Positions 10,930 through 20,498 are shown, counted from the stretch's first letter. The stretch is DNA of 64,000 bases from Sphingomonas_R arantia (GCF_042682045.1 NZ_JBHUGS010000003.1:489697-553696); one strand, 5' to 3'. Program-made: numbers and translations. The notes: generated from the letters alone by a model not told the origin.

Positions 10930-10956
10930 GGGGTTGCCGGACGTTCCGGCAACCCC
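10930..10956 (+). terminator. Strong hairpin after the TonB receptor
   Basis: A perfect 11-bp stem (GGGGTTGCCGG, 10930-10940; CCGGCAACCCC, 10946-10956) with loop ACGTT starts 13 bases after the receptor stop codon. It has no T tract, so it may only partly terminate, leaving lower expression of the halogenase gene at 10994, or protect the receptor mRNA end. Confidence 0.55.
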
Positions 10957-10993
10957 AGATATCGGGTCCCCGGCCTGTGAACGATAAGATAAC

Positions 10994-12535
10994 GTGAGAG
11001 AGATCAAGCACATCGTCATCGTCGGCGGCGGCACCGCCGGCTGGCTGACCGCCGGCGTCATCGCCGCGAAGCATCAGGCGCGTCGTGCGCATGGCTTCAC
11101 CGTGACGTTGATCGAATCGCCCAATATCCCGATCATCGGCGTCGGCGAGGGGACATGGCCCACGCTGCGCAACACGCTGCGCCGCATGGGCATCTCCGAA
11201 ACCGAACTGTTCCGGCAATGCGACGCCTCGTTCAAGCAGGGCGCGCGCTTCAACCGCTGGACCACCGGCGCGCCGGACGACGGCTACTACCACCCGCTCA
11301 TGCTGCCGCAGAATTTCGGTCAGGTGAATCTCGCCCCGCACTGGCTCGAAACGCCGGACGCCACCAGTTTCTGCGACGCGGTCACGCCGCAGGGCCGGGT
11401 CTGCGATGCGGGCCTGGGGCCGAAGACGATCGCCACGCCGGAATATGAGGCGGTCGCAAACTACGCCTATCATCTCGATGCCGGCAAATTCTCCGGCTTC
11501 CTGCAACGCCATTGCTGCGACGTGCTCGGGGTCCGCCACGTCCTCGCCGATGTCACCGAAGCGGTCGTCGACGAATCCGGCGACATTGCCATGGTCCGCA
11601 CCGAACAGGCGGGTGACATCCCCGGCGACCTGTTCGTTGACTGCACCGGCTTTGCCGCCCTGCTGATCGGCCGCACGCTGGGCGTCCCGTTCAAGAGCTG
11701 CGCCGACACGCTGTTCTGCGACACCGCGCTCGCGATCCAGGTCCCCTACCCGGACGACGAGGCGCCGATCGCCAGCCACACCATCTCCACCGCGCAATCG
11801 GCGGGCTGGACCTGGGACATCGGCCTGCCCACCCGCCGCGGCGTCGGCCATGTGTTCTCCAGCAGCCACATCAGCGTGGACGAGGCCGAACGCGAACTGC
11901 GCGCCTATATCGGCGATGCCGCCGGCGACCTGCCGGTCCGCAAGCTGTCGATCAGGGCCGGCCACCGCGAGATCTTCTGGAAGAACAACACGGTCGCCGT
12001 CGGGCTCGCCGCCGGCTTCCTCGAACCGCTCGAGGCCTCCGCGATCGTCCTGATCGAACTGTCGGCCAAGCTGATCGCCGACCAGCTGCCCGCCTGCCGC
12101 GAGGTGATGGACGTCGTCGCGCGCCGCTTCAACGAGACGACGCTCTACCGCTGGGGCCGGATCATCGATTTTCTGAAGCTCCATTATGCGCTGACCCAGC
12201 GGACCGACACAGACTTCTGGCGCGACAATGTCCGCCCGGAATCGATCCCGGACCGGTTGCAGGGCCTGATGGAACTGTGGCGCTACCACGCGCCCTGGAT
12301 GCTCGACGAATTCGACCGCGCGGAGGAGGTCTTCCCCGCCGCCAGCTACCAATATGTGCTCTACGGCATGGGCCACCGCACCCACGTCCCGCCGGGCGTG
12401 GCGGCGACGGACGTCCGCGCCGCGGACCGCGCGATCCGCGAGAACCGGGTGCAGACCGAGCGGCTGATGGCCGGTCTGCCGCGGCACCGCGACCTGATCC
12501 GCAAGATCACCGAATATGGGCTGCCGACCATTTGA
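10994..12535 (+). CDS. Flavin-dependent tryptophan halogenase family protein
   Basis: This 513-residue protein has the fold of FADH2-dependent tryptophan halogenases. The FAD motif is GGGTAGW (11-17). K81 in ASFKQGARF aligns with the essential lysine of PrnA, and GEGTWPTLR (51-59) is also typical. The second signature, normally WxWxIP, reads GWTWDIGLPTR here, with Gly inserted where Pro is expected. The start is GTG 10994, 76 bases after the receptor. Such homologues are frequent beside TonB receptors in Caulobacterales and Sphingomonadales, and halogenation has rarely been shown for them. No flavin reductase gene is visible nearby. The family is firm; the substrate and even the reaction are open. 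Confidence 0.85.
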   Translation: MREIKHIVIVGGGTAGWLTAGVIAAKHQARRAHGFTVTLIESPNIPIIGVGEGTWPTLRNTLRRMGISETELFRQCDASFKQGARFNRWTTGAPDDGYYHPLMLPQNFGQVNLAPHWLETPDATSFCDAVTPQGRVCDAGLGPKTIATPEYEAVANYAYHLDAGKFSGFLQRHCCDVLGVRHVLADVTEAVVDESGDIAMVRTEQAGDIPGDLFVDCTGFAALLIGRTLGVPFKSCADTLFCDTALAIQVPYPDDEAPIASHTISTAQSAGWTWDIGLPTRRGVGHVFSSSHISVDEAERELRAYIGDAAGDLPVRKLSIRAGHREIFWKNNTVAVGLAAGFLEPLEASAIVLIELSAKLIADQLPACREVMDVVARRFNETTLYRWGRIIDFLKLHYALTQRTDTDFWRDNVRPESIPDRLQGLMELWRYHAPWMLDEFDRAEEVFPAASYQYVLYGMGHRTHVPPGVAATDVRAADRAIRENRVQTERLMAGLPRHRDLIRKITEYGLPTI

Positions 12536-12552
12536 CGCCCCGCCTCGATAGG

Positions 12553-14493
12553 ATGCTCCCCGCCATGCCGAACCGTCCCGCCCTGGCGCTGCTCCTGACC
12601 GCGCTCGCCGCCCCCGCCGCGGCCGCTCCCACGCTCGACGGCATCTTCGGCGACCATGCGGTCGTCCAACGCGGGCAGCCGATCGCGGTCGCCGGCACCG
12701 CGATGCCGGGCGAAAGCATCATGATCGGCTTCGCGGGCCGCAGCGTCGTCACCACCGCCGCGCGCGACGGCCGGTTCCGCAGCAGCTTCCCCGCCATGCC
12801 CGCGGGCGGCCCCTATGAAATGTCGGTCGCCGCCCCCAGCGGATCGACGGTGTTCCGCGACATCCTGGTCGGCGACCTGTTCCTCTGCTCCGGCCAGAGC
12901 AACATGGAATTGCAGGTCGGCCAGGCGCAGGACCTGATCCCCGACGCACACGCGCCCGCCGACCCGCAGCTCCGCCTACTCACCGTCGCAAAGGCGGCCA
13001 GCGCCGCCCCGCTCGCCCGTTTCGGTCAGACACCGAATTGGTCGATCGCCGCGCCCGACACCGTCCCGACCTTTTCCGCCGCCTGCTACTACATGGTCCA
13101 GCAGCTCCGCCGCACCGCGAAGGTGCCGATCGGCGCGGTCCATAGCAGCTGGGGCGGATCGCGGATCAGCGCCTGGATGGGCGACACCGCGCTTCGCACC
13201 GCCGGGCTGAAGGGCGAGGCCGACCTGCTCGCGCTCTACCGCCGCGATCCGGCCGCCGCCAACCGCCGCGCCTCGACCGAATGGGAAACCTGGTGGCGCG
13301 GCCAGAGCGGCGACACCGCAGGCCGCGAACCGTGGCAGCCGACCGCCGCGCTCGACTGGAAACCGGTGCCCGCGATCGACAATTTCGAACGCTGGGGCAT
13401 CCCCGCGCTCGCCGACTTCAACGGCATGCTGTGGTACCGCCGCGTCGTCGATCTGACGCCAGCGCAGGCGCGCGGCGTCGCCACGCTGGCGATCGGCATG
13501 GTCGACGATGCCGACCGCACCTGGGTCAACGGCGTCGGCGTCGGCGGCAGCAGCCTGGCCAGCCAGTCGCGCGTCTACGCCATCGCCGCCGGCACGCTGA
13601 AACCCGGCCGCAACGTCATCACCGTCAACGATCAGGATGTCTACGCCTATGGCGGCATGACCGGCCCGGCCGACACGATGCGGATCACGTTCGCCGACGG
13701 CAGCAGCATCCCACTCGGCACCGACTGGGAATATTCCGTCGCGCGGGACGTAAAGGGCAGTGCCCCGCGCGTGCCCTGGGACGACATCAACGGCGCCGGC
13801 ACGCTCCACAACGCGATGATCGCACCGCTCGGCGCCACCCGCTTCGCCGGCATCGCCTGGTATCAGGGTGAATCCGACACCGGCATCCCCGGCTACGACC
13901 GCCGCCTGGCCGCGATGCTGCGCGACTGGCGCACCCAGTTCGGCCAGCCGACGCTACCGCTCGCGGTGGTCCAGCTCGCCAATTACGGCGCGCGCGCCTC
14001 CACGCCGCAGGACAGCGGCTGGGCGTATGTCCGCGACGCGCAACGCCGCATGACCGCGGCGGACGGCCATTCCGGCATCGCGGTCAGCCTCGATCTCGGC
14101 GACCCGCTCGATATCCACCCCGGCGAAAAGCATGAGGTCGGCCAGCGCCTCGCCCGCGTCATGCGTGCCACCGCCTACGGCGAGGCGATCGCTCCGTCCG
14201 GCCCGGCGATCGCCAGCGCCGCGCGCGGTCCGAACGGCGGCGTGACGCTCCGCTTCTCCGGCGTCGCGGGCGCCCTGCGCGCGATCGGGGCCAACGACGC
14301 GATCGGCTTCGAACTGTGCGACGCCGCCAGCTGTCGCTTCGCCCCCGGCCGCCCGAACGGCAGCGACGTGACGATCGCCGGCGATGGCCGCCCGGTGACC
14401 AAAGTCCGCTACGCCTGGTCGGACGCGCCCGCGGTCAATCTCGTCGATGGCGATACGCTGCCGGTCGGCACTTTCGAAATCGCCGTACCTTAG
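12553..14493 (+). CDS. Sialate O-acetylesterase-like (SGNH) esterase
   Basis: This predicted secreted carbohydrate acetylesterase has about 646 residues. In plant-polymer loci these enzymes remove acetyl groups from xylan or other hemicelluloses rather than from sialic acid. A signal peptide ends near AAAAP-T (about 25). The SGNH signatures are LCSGQSNMEL with nucleophile S116, GIAWYQGESDT, and the late Asp-x-x-His in GDPLDIHPGEKHEVG. A jelly-roll segment (about 270-390, LWYRRVVDLTP, TWVNGVGVGG) is inserted between the catalytic blocks, as in many two-domain members. ATG 12553 and ATG 12565 are both possible, and neither has a strong ribosome site. It starts 17 bases after the halogenase gene and precedes GH9, so all three probably share a transcript. 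Confidence 0.85.
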   Translation: MLPAMPNRPALALLLTALAAPAAAAPTLDGIFGDHAVVQRGQPIAVAGTAMPGESIMIGFAGRSVVTTAARDGRFRSSFPAMPAGGPYEMSVAAPSGSTVFRDILVGDLFLCSGQSNMELQVGQAQDLIPDAHAPADPQLRLLTVAKAASAAPLARFGQTPNWSIAAPDTVPTFSAACYYMVQQLRRTAKVPIGAVHSSWGGSRISAWMGDTALRTAGLKGEADLLALYRRDPAAANRRASTEWETWWRGQSGDTAGREPWQPTAALDWKPVPAIDNFERWGIPALADFNGMLWYRRVVDLTPAQARGVATLAIGMVDDADRTWVNGVGVGGSSLASQSRVYAIAAGTLKPGRNVITVNDQDVYAYGGMTGPADTMRITFADGSSIPLGTDWEYSVARDVKGSAPRVPWDDINGAGTLHNAMIAPLGATRFAGIAWYQGESDTGIPGYDRRLAAMLRDWRTQFGQPTLPLAVVQLANYGARASTPQDSGWAYVRDAQRRMTAADGHSGIAVSLDLGDPLDIHPGEKHEVGQRLARVMRATAYGEAIAPSGPAIASAARGPNGGVTLRFSGVAGALRAIGANDAIGFELCDAASCRFAPGRPNGSDVTIAGDGRPVTKVRYAWSDAPAVNLVDGDTLPVGTFEIAVP

Positions 14494-14529
14494 TTTTCGC
14501 TGCCATTGCCCCCGATCGGAATCATAAAG

Positions 14530-17082
14530 ATGAACCGTCTGTCGAAGCGTCTCGCCTTGGTCGCAGCCCTGCTCTGCTCCACCCTCCCTGCCGCCACCGT
14601 GGCGCAGACCGCCGCCGCCAAGGCCACACTCGCCTGGGACCCCGCCGGCTATCTCCACACGTCGGGCGTCGACATGCTCGTCTTCAGCAACTGGTATGAC
14701 GGCCTGTTCGCCGATTCCAAGATCGGCGGGATCGAGATCATCCAGCAGGGCGTCCGCACAGCTACCAACGGCGACGTGCGCCTCCAGGCGACGCCCGGAC
14801 AATGGGACCCCGCCGCCAAGTATATCAGCCGCACGGTCGACCAGAAGACGGGCGTCGTCGTCACCACGCTCGAATATCCCGCCTACAACTGGCGCTACAC
14901 CGTCCGCGTCGAACCGCGCGGCACCGCCGCCGCGATCACCGTCGACCTGACCCAGCCGGTCCCCGCGGCGCTGGTCGGCAAGGCCGGGTTCAACATGGAA
15001 TTCCTGCCGTCGGCCTACATGCACAAGAGCTACATGGCCGACGGTCGACCCGGCACGATGCCGCTCCACCCCGCCGACGCGATGGTCCGCACGCCCGATC
15101 GCAACCCCGCCAGCGGCCGCGCGGACGGGATCGGCGCCGAACCCCTTCCGATGGCGTCCGGCACGCGGCTCGTCCTCGCGCCCGAGGATCCCGCCCGCCG
15201 CGTGACCCTGCGCAGCGACGGCCCGCCGATCGCCCTGTTCGACGGTCGCAACCAGGCGCAGAACGGCTGGTTCGTCGCCCGCTCGCTGCTCCCCGCCGGC
15301 CGCACCGGCCGCGTGCTGACCTGGACCGTCGAGGCGAACAGCGTCCCCGGCTGGCTCCGCGCGCCCGTCATCGCCCATTCGCAGCTCGGCTACACACCCG
15401 CCGCATGCAAGCTCGCCACCGTCGAACTGGACCGTGCCGACACCCGGACCGGCCGGCTCCAGCTGATCCGCGTGGGCGAGGACGGCAGCATGACGCCCGT
15501 CGCCGTCCCCGCCGCCAAGCCCTGGGGCAATTATCTGCGCTACCGCTACGTCCAGCTCGATTTCAGCGCGGTGAAGCAGCCCGGCACCTATCTGCTCGAC
15601 TATGCCGGCACGCGCACCGCCACGTTCCGGATCGCCGACGACATCTACGACAAGGCCTGGCACCCGACCAACGACGTCTATTTCCCGGTCGCGATGGACC
15701 ATATGGCGGTGAACGAGGGCTACCGCGTCTGGCACGGCCCGGCGCATCTCGACGACGCGGTCCAGGCGCCGCTCAACCACGAACATATCGACCTGTATCG
15801 CCAGGGACCCACCGCGCCGTTCAAGCCTGGCCAGCACATCGCCGGCCTGAACGTCGGCGGCTGGTTCGACGCGGGCGACTTCGACATCCGCACGCAATCG
15901 CAATATCAGGTGATCCGCCAGCTCGTATCCGCCCGCGAACGCTGGGGCCTCGACCGCGACACGGTCAGCGTCAACGACGCGCGCCGCCAGGTCGAGATCC
16001 ACGTGCCCGACGGCATCCCCGACATGGTCCAGCAGGTCCGCCACGGCACGCTGCAACTTGTCGCGCAGTTCGACGCGGTCGGCTACGCGATCAACGGCAT
16101 CGTCGAACCCGACGTTGCGCAATACACCCACCTCGGCGACGCGGGCAGCAAGACCGACCGGCTGGTTTACGACGCCAAGCTGAAACCCGGCGAGGAGCGG
16201 AACGGCCGCAGCGGTATCCCCGACGATCGCTGGGCGTTCACCAGCAAGGCCAGCGCGCTCAACTACGGCTCGATCGCCGCACTCGCCGCCGCGTCCCGCG
16301 TGCTGAAGGGTTATGACAACGCACTCGCCACCAAGGCGCGTGCCATCGCCGAACGCACCTGGACACAGGAACAGGGCCACGCGCCCGACCTGTTCAGCCA
16401 CGGCAACACCACCGGCGGCCCGGTGGTGCAGGAGGAATTCTCCGCCGCGGTCGAACTGCTCCGCACCACGCGCGACAAACGCTATGCCGACCGCATCATG
16501 ACGCTCTGGCCGCAGATCGCGCCCAAGTTCGACGACATGGCCTGGACCGCCGCCGAAGCGATCCCGTTCATGCCCGCCGCCTACCGCGCCGCGATGCTGC
16601 CGGTCGTCCAGGCCTGGCAGACGCAGGCCGACACCGCCGCCCGTGCCAATCCGTTCGGCGTGCCGATCACCACCGGCGGCTGGGCGGGCAGCGGCACCGT
16701 CATGGGCTACGCGCTCAACAGCTACATCCTGCACCGGGAATTTCCGGAAATCGTTGACGGCCGCGGCGTGCAGCGCGGGATCGACTTCATGCTCGGCCAC
16801 CATCCGGCGTCCGACATCTCGTTCGTCTCCGCGGTCGGCACGGTGTCGAAGGAAGTCGCCTACGGCAACAACCGCGCGGACTTCTCCTACATCGCCGGCG
16901 GCGTCGTGCCCGGCGTACTGGTCATCAAGCCCGACTATCCGGAAAACCACGAGGACTGGCCGTTCTTCTGGGGCGAAAACGAATATGTCATCCCCGAAGG
17001 CTCGATGTGGATCACGCTGGCCAACGCCGCCCGCGAAATGGCGGGGCCGCAGGTGACGAGCGGAGCGCCAAACGCGGACTAA
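14530..17082 (+). CDS. Glycoside hydrolase family 9 (endoglucanase-type)
   Basis: This secreted inverting beta-glucanase has 850 residues. A signal peptide ends at ATVAQ (about 27). An N-terminal beta-rich region (about 30-300) leads into the cellulase N-terminal Ig-like domain (WLRAPVIAHSQLGYTPAACKLATVEL to TATFRIADDIY). The (alpha/alpha)6 catalytic barrel follows from about residue 380. It carries NVGGWFDAGDFDIRTQSQ (nucleophile-activating Asp pair) and the C-terminal FMLGHHPASDISFVSAVG and WGENEYVIPEG (acid Glu). ATG 14530 is preferred over the in-frame TTG 14506. It lies 36 bases after the acetylesterase. GH9 action on xyloglucan, mixed-linkage glucan or cellulose cannot be told apart here. 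Confidence 0.88.
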   Translation: MNRLSKRLALVAALLCSTLPAATVAQTAAAKATLAWDPAGYLHTSGVDMLVFSNWYDGLFADSKIGGIEIIQQGVRTATNGDVRLQATPGQWDPAAKYISRTVDQKTGVVVTTLEYPAYNWRYTVRVEPRGTAAAITVDLTQPVPAALVGKAGFNMEFLPSAYMHKSYMADGRPGTMPLHPADAMVRTPDRNPASGRADGIGAEPLPMASGTRLVLAPEDPARRVTLRSDGPPIALFDGRNQAQNGWFVARSLLPAGRTGRVLTWTVEANSVPGWLRAPVIAHSQLGYTPAACKLATVELDRADTRTGRLQLIRVGEDGSMTPVAVPAAKPWGNYLRYRYVQLDFSAVKQPGTYLLDYAGTRTATFRIADDIYDKAWHPTNDVYFPVAMDHMAVNEGYRVWHGPAHLDDAVQAPLNHEHIDLYRQGPTAPFKPGQHIAGLNVGGWFDAGDFDIRTQSQYQVIRQLVSARERWGLDRDTVSVNDARRQVEIHVPDGIPDMVQQVRHGTLQLVAQFDAVGYAINGIVEPDVAQYTHLGDAGSKTDRLVYDAKLKPGEERNGRSGIPDDRWAFTSKASALNYGSIAALAAASRVLKGYDNALATKARAIAERTWTQEQGHAPDLFSHGNTTGGPVVQEEFSAAVELLRTTRDKRYADRIMTLWPQIAPKFDDMAWTAAEAIPFMPAAYRAAMLPVVQAWQTQADTAARANPFGVPITTGGWAGSGTVMGYALNSYILHREFPEIVDGRGVQRGIDFMLGHHPASDISFVSAVGTVSKEVAYGNNRADFSYIAGGVVPGVLVIKPDYPENHEDWPFFWGENEYVIPEGSMWITLANAAREMAGPQVTSGAPNAD

Positions 17083-17116
17083 ACCTCACGCCACCCTCCT
17101 CTCCACCACCCCCACC

Positions 17117-17180
17117 CCCGTTCGGTTCGAGCCTGTCGAGAACGCCGCGCTGAGTTCTCGACAAGCTCGAACCAAACGGG
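17117..17180. repeat. 27-bp imperfect inverted repeat (sphingomonad-type intergenic palindrome)
   Basis: Arms 17117-17143 and 17154-17180 are complementary at 25 of 27 positions around a 10-base loop. The core GTTCGGTTCGAGCCTGTCGA is read again, inverted, on the right. It lies just after the GH9 gene and before the end of the convergent TonB receptor. It could act as a bidirectional terminator. It looks like a dispersed palindromic element; copy number elsewhere is not visible in this window. Confidence 0.75.
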
Positions 17181-17217
17181 TGGGGAGCGCACCTGATCTC
17201 TCAAACCCCGTCCATCC

Positions 17218-17282
17218 CGAGCGAAGTCGAGGGACCCTTCGAGCGTAGTCGAGAAGCCAACATCACCCCTCGGCTGCGCTCG
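17218..17282. repeat. Three copies of a CGAGCGnAGyCGAG motif
   Basis: The 14-mer occurs as CGAGCGAAGTCGAG (17218-17231), CGAGCGTAGTCGAG (17240-17253) and, inverted, at 17269-17282 (CGAGCGCAGCCGAG on the minus strand). Direct and inverted copies can pair into alternative hairpins. With the preceding palindrome it fills the 268-base gap 17083-17350, in which I see no gene. Confidence 0.65.
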
Positions 17283-17350
17283 GGGGGAGCGTGCCTCGTC
17301 TTCACTCGGCATGGACGGGAGGGGCAGCACACCACCCCCCAATCAAACCC

Positions 17351-20300
17351 TCAGAACGAGAACCGCACGCCCGCCCGGTAACTCCGCCCGATGATGTCAT
17401 ACAACGCCGGGTTCGCATTGAACGGCGACGTCGCCGGATCCTTGTCGAACAGGTTGTCGATTTTCACATACCCCGTCACCTTCTTGGTGAAGTTGTACGA
17501 CGCGCCGATGTCCATGTAGAACGACCCCGGCATGAACGCATTGTCCACCGTCGGCGCATTCACCGTCGACTCCGGGCAGCTTCCCGGCTGGCACTCGACA
17601 TACTGGTTGCCGATATTGCCGTCGCTGAACCAGCGTTCCTGGATACTGAACCCGAACTTCTCCGTCTCGTACGCCTGCACCGCCAGCCACTTCCAGTCGG
17701 GCGTCGACCCGATGTTCACGCCCGCGCTGTCGACCGGAACCGTCCCCGGCAGGCCGGTGTCGGTGATATATTCCCGGATATGCGTCGCCAGCGCGCGCAG
17801 CGTGAACGTGCCGTCCAGGCCCAGCGGCCGCTGCCAGCGATAGCTCGCCTCGATGTCGAACCCGCTCGTCTTGATGCTCGCCAGGTTGAACGACTGCACG
17901 TTGACGAAATTCGGACCCGTCTGGTTGTTCAGGTCATAGGTCCCGCACGTTTCGGGCAGGATGTTGCGGTAGCACAGGTCGACGATCTGCGCCGCGCCCA
18001 GGCTGCTGATCACGTCCTTCACCTTGATCTTGTAATAGTCGAACGACACGCTGAACCCGGGCAGCCAGGGCGGGTTGGACAGCACCGCACCGAAGGACGT
18101 GTTGCGTGCCTTCTCCGGCGTCAGGTCCGGATTGCCGACCTGGTTCTGGATCACCACCACGTTCACGTTCCGCGCCGGGTCGAGGAAGTTGGGCAACGTC
18201 GTCGTCACCGGCGCCGCGAACAGCTCGGACAGGTTCGGCGCCCGCACGTCGCGCGACGTCACAGCGCGCAGGCGCAGCCCCTTCACCGGCGTGTCCCAGT
18301 TGCCGCCGATCTTCCACGTCCACACCGTCCCCGACGTGCTGTAGTCGGTATAGCGCGCCGCACCGTTCAGGTTCGCGCGACCCAGCGCGTCGGAATTGAC
18401 CAGCGGCAGGTCGAGTTCGACATACGCTTCCTTGACGTCATACTCGCCGTTGCCGTTCTTGTAGTTGCCGGCATACCAGTTGTTGCCCAACGCCAGCAGC
18501 GTCGGGTCCGCCGGGTACGCCTCGGTGTTCGGGCTGATCTCGCTCACCCCCGCGCCGTACGCATCGGCCCGCACCGTGTAATATTCCTTGCGATATTCCG
18601 CACCGAACGCGACCGACAGCGGCCCGGCCCACAGGTCGAACGGCGATCCGCTGAAATTCGCGCTGACCACGTCCTGGGTCAGCTTCATCCGCTGGTACGG
18701 CCCGTTCTCCGGCATGACATATTCCAGTGCCGCGGCCGACGGCGTCGCCCCGCCGATGATGTTGAGCGGCTGGCATCCGTTGGCGCGCGCGGTCGCATCG
18801 GCGCACACGATCTGGCCGTTCAGGTTGATCGCGTTGATCGCCTGGTTGTAATGCGGCGTCAGCAGGACATTCTCGACATCGACCGCGATCTTGTTCACGC
18901 CGCGCTCGTAATAGGTGTCGTAGGACCAGTCGGATCCACCCACGTCGAACTTGCCCTTGGCGCCCACCACGAACCGGTACTGGCGGCGGTCGGTGAACAC
19001 CTTGGTGTTCGGCAGGTTCGCGTTGCTCGTCCCGTACTGGAAACTGGTGATCCCCGCCGCCGCGCACTGCGCCTGCACCGATGCCGGGACATAGGCGTTG
19101 GCGCACTGGATGGTCAGGCCGGGGCGGTTCGCGCCATTGGTCGGCTGGTTGTTCGTCTTCACCTGCCCGACGTTGACGGTGGCATAGATCTCGTTGTTCT
19201 CCGCGAAATCATAGCCGATCCGGCCATAGCCGACCAACCGCTGGATCGCCGACTGCAACGACCGGCCCGTGTCGATATTCCCCGACAAATCGCCGCCCAC
19301 GCAATAACCGGGGTAGCAGCCGTTGACCGTCCCTGCCGCGTTACCCGATGGCGTTCCGTTCGACCCGTACTGGAACGGGAACGGGTTGCCCGCCTGGTCG
19401 AACGCGGTCCCCTGCAACGGTCCCGCGGTGATCAGCCCGTATTTCGTGAAGCCCGTGCTCTGCGTATTGTCGAGCAGCAGATATTGCGGCGACCCGTCGT
19501 TCGTGACGTTGCGATTGACCAGCGACGTCTGCTTGAACCAGTTGCGGCTCCCGGCCAGGTCCAGCCCGAAATCGCCTGGCCCGACGCCCGCCTCCTTCGC
19601 ATATTCGCCGCTCGCCACGATGTGCAGCCGATCTTCGAGGAAGCTCCTGCCGACCGCCAGCTGCGCCAGCCCCTGCTCGTTGTCGCCGTAGGTTGTGATG
19701 CCGCCCTGGACGTTGCCCTTGATCCCGGTGAAGCGCGTGTCGGTGATGAAGTTCACCACGCCGCCGACCGCGTCCGATCCGTAGGATGCCGACGCGCCGC
19801 CGTTCACCACATCGACCCGCTGGATCAGCAGCTGCGGAAACTGGCTGACGTCGGTCACGCCGGTATAATAAGCGCCCACCACCCGCTGCCCGTCGAGCAG
19901 CGTCAGCGTGCGGATCGTGCCGAGCCCGCGCAGCGACAGCGAACTCAGCCCCTGCTGGCCGCTCGACGTGCTGAACGTGTTGGTCGCGGAGCCACTCGAT
20001 CCCTGGAGCGAGGGCAGCTGCGCGATCGTCGTGAACACGTTCGGCTGCGCATTGCTCTGGATCTGCGCCGCACCGATCACGGTGGTGGGCGTGGGGGCCG
20101 CAAAGCCGTTGGACACGATGCGCGATCCGGTCACCACGATGTCGCCGTCGCTGGCGTTGGTCTGCGCCGGGCCGACCGCGGTGGTCGCCGATACGCTGCC
20201 GGGTGCGACCGCTTCGGCCGGGGCTGCGACCGGGCCGGCGGCCGGGACGGGATCGGGGGTCGGCGCGGGCGCGACCTGGGCCAGCACCGGGCTCGCACTG

Positions 20301-20395
20301 ATCGCACAGGCCAGCGCCATCAGGCCGGCGGACAGCTTCAACGATCGGGTCCCGGTGCCTGCGGTCGAGCGTAGCGTGCCTTGCGTCATGTGCAT
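17351..20395 (-). CDS. TonB-dependent receptor, second of the hemicellulose locus
   Basis: This is an outer-membrane TonB-dependent transporter of about 1014 residues. The signal peptide ends at SPVLAQ (about 38). A Pro/Ala linker, the TonB-box-like DIVVTGSRI and the plug (PTTVIGAAQIQSNAQPNVF, LRGLGTIRTLTLLDGQRVVG, GGASASYGSDAVGGVVNF) follow. The barrel ends with GVRFSF. Several Cys pairs lie in extracellular loops (CYPGYC, CRPGSC-like CQPGSC). Start codons ATG 20398, 20395 and 20389 are in frame. GGGAGG at 20406-20401 is best spaced for 20395. The gene is divergent from the MFS/GH43 pair and has a LacI-type operator about 90 bases upstream, preceded by a weak TTGACT/TACCCG promoter-like pair, so it is probably induced with them. 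Confidence 0.9.
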   Translation of the reverse strand: MHMTQGTLRSTAGTGTRSLKLSAGLMALACAISASPVLAQVAPAPTPDPVPAAGPVAAPAEAVAPGSVSATTAVGPAQTNASDGDIVVTGSRIVSNGFAAPTPTTVIGAAQIQSNAQPNVFTTIAQLPSLQGSSGSATNTFSTSSGQQGLSSLSLRGLGTIRTLTLLDGQRVVGAYYTGVTDVSQFPQLLIQRVDVVNGGASASYGSDAVGGVVNFITDTRFTGIKGNVQGGITTYGDNEQGLAQLAVGRSFLEDRLHIVASGEYAKEAGVGPGDFGLDLAGSRNWFKQTSLVNRNVTNDGSPQYLLLDNTQSTGFTKYGLITAGPLQGTAFDQAGNPFPFQYGSNGTPSGNAAGTVNGCYPGYCVGGDLSGNIDTGRSLQSAIQRLVGYGRIGYDFAENNEIYATVNVGQVKTNNQPTNGANRPGLTIQCANAYVPASVQAQCAAAGITSFQYGTSNANLPNTKVFTDRRQYRFVVGAKGKFDVGGSDWSYDTYYERGVNKIAVDVENVLLTPHYNQAINAINLNGQIVCADATARANGCQPLNIIGGATPSAAALEYVMPENGPYQRMKLTQDVVSANFSGSPFDLWAGPLSVAFGAEYRKEYYTVRADAYGAGVSEISPNTEAYPADPTLLALGNNWYAGNYKNGNGEYDVKEAYVELDLPLVNSDALGRANLNGAARYTDYSTSGTVWTWKIGGNWDTPVKGLRLRAVTSRDVRAPNLSELFAAPVTTTLPNFLDPARNVNVVVIQNQVGNPDLTPEKARNTSFGAVLSNPPWLPGFSVSFDYYKIKVKDVISSLGAAQIVDLCYRNILPETCGTYDLNNQTGPNFVNVQSFNLASIKTSGFDIEASYRWQRPLGLDGTFTLRALATHIREYITDTGLPGTVPVDSAGVNIGSTPDWKWLAVQAYETEKFGFSIQERWFSDGNIGNQYVECQPGSCPESTVNAPTVDNAFMPGSFYMDIGASYNFTKKVTGYVKIDNLFDKDPATSPFNANPALYDIIGRSYRAGVRFSF

Positions 20396-20485
20396 CATAT
20401 CCTCCCTTTGATCGACGGTCGGCGTCTTCGCGCCTGACTTCGCTCGCGATCCGCGGCCCCGGGCGGACCCCGTGATGCTACGTTG

Positions 20486-20498
20486 CGTTAACGTTACC
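20486..20498 (-). promoter_or_regulatory. LacI-type operator, receptor side
   Basis: The 13-mer GGTAACGTTAACG (minus strand) has the perfect palindrome TAACGTTA centred on CG. It lies just downstream of a possible minus-strand promoter (TTGACT 20531-20526, 17-base spacer, TACCCG 20508-20503), where bound repressor would block the receptor's transcription. An identical 13-mer in the opposite orientation lies at 20662-20674. Confidence 0.7.

Noticed and set aside
13954..16950. 998-codon minus-strand open frame
   Set aside because: Antisense shadow of the acetylesterase and GH9 genes; the translation has no fold or motif.
17117..17180. tRNA suggested by GGTTCGAG
   Set aside because: The TTCGA element belongs to the inverted repeat; no acceptor or anticodon stem can be formed.
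17291..20374. 1027-codon plus-strand open frame
   Set aside because: It lies antisense to a clear TonB receptor, is Arg/His/Val-rich with no domain, and is open only because of GC-biased codons on the other strand.
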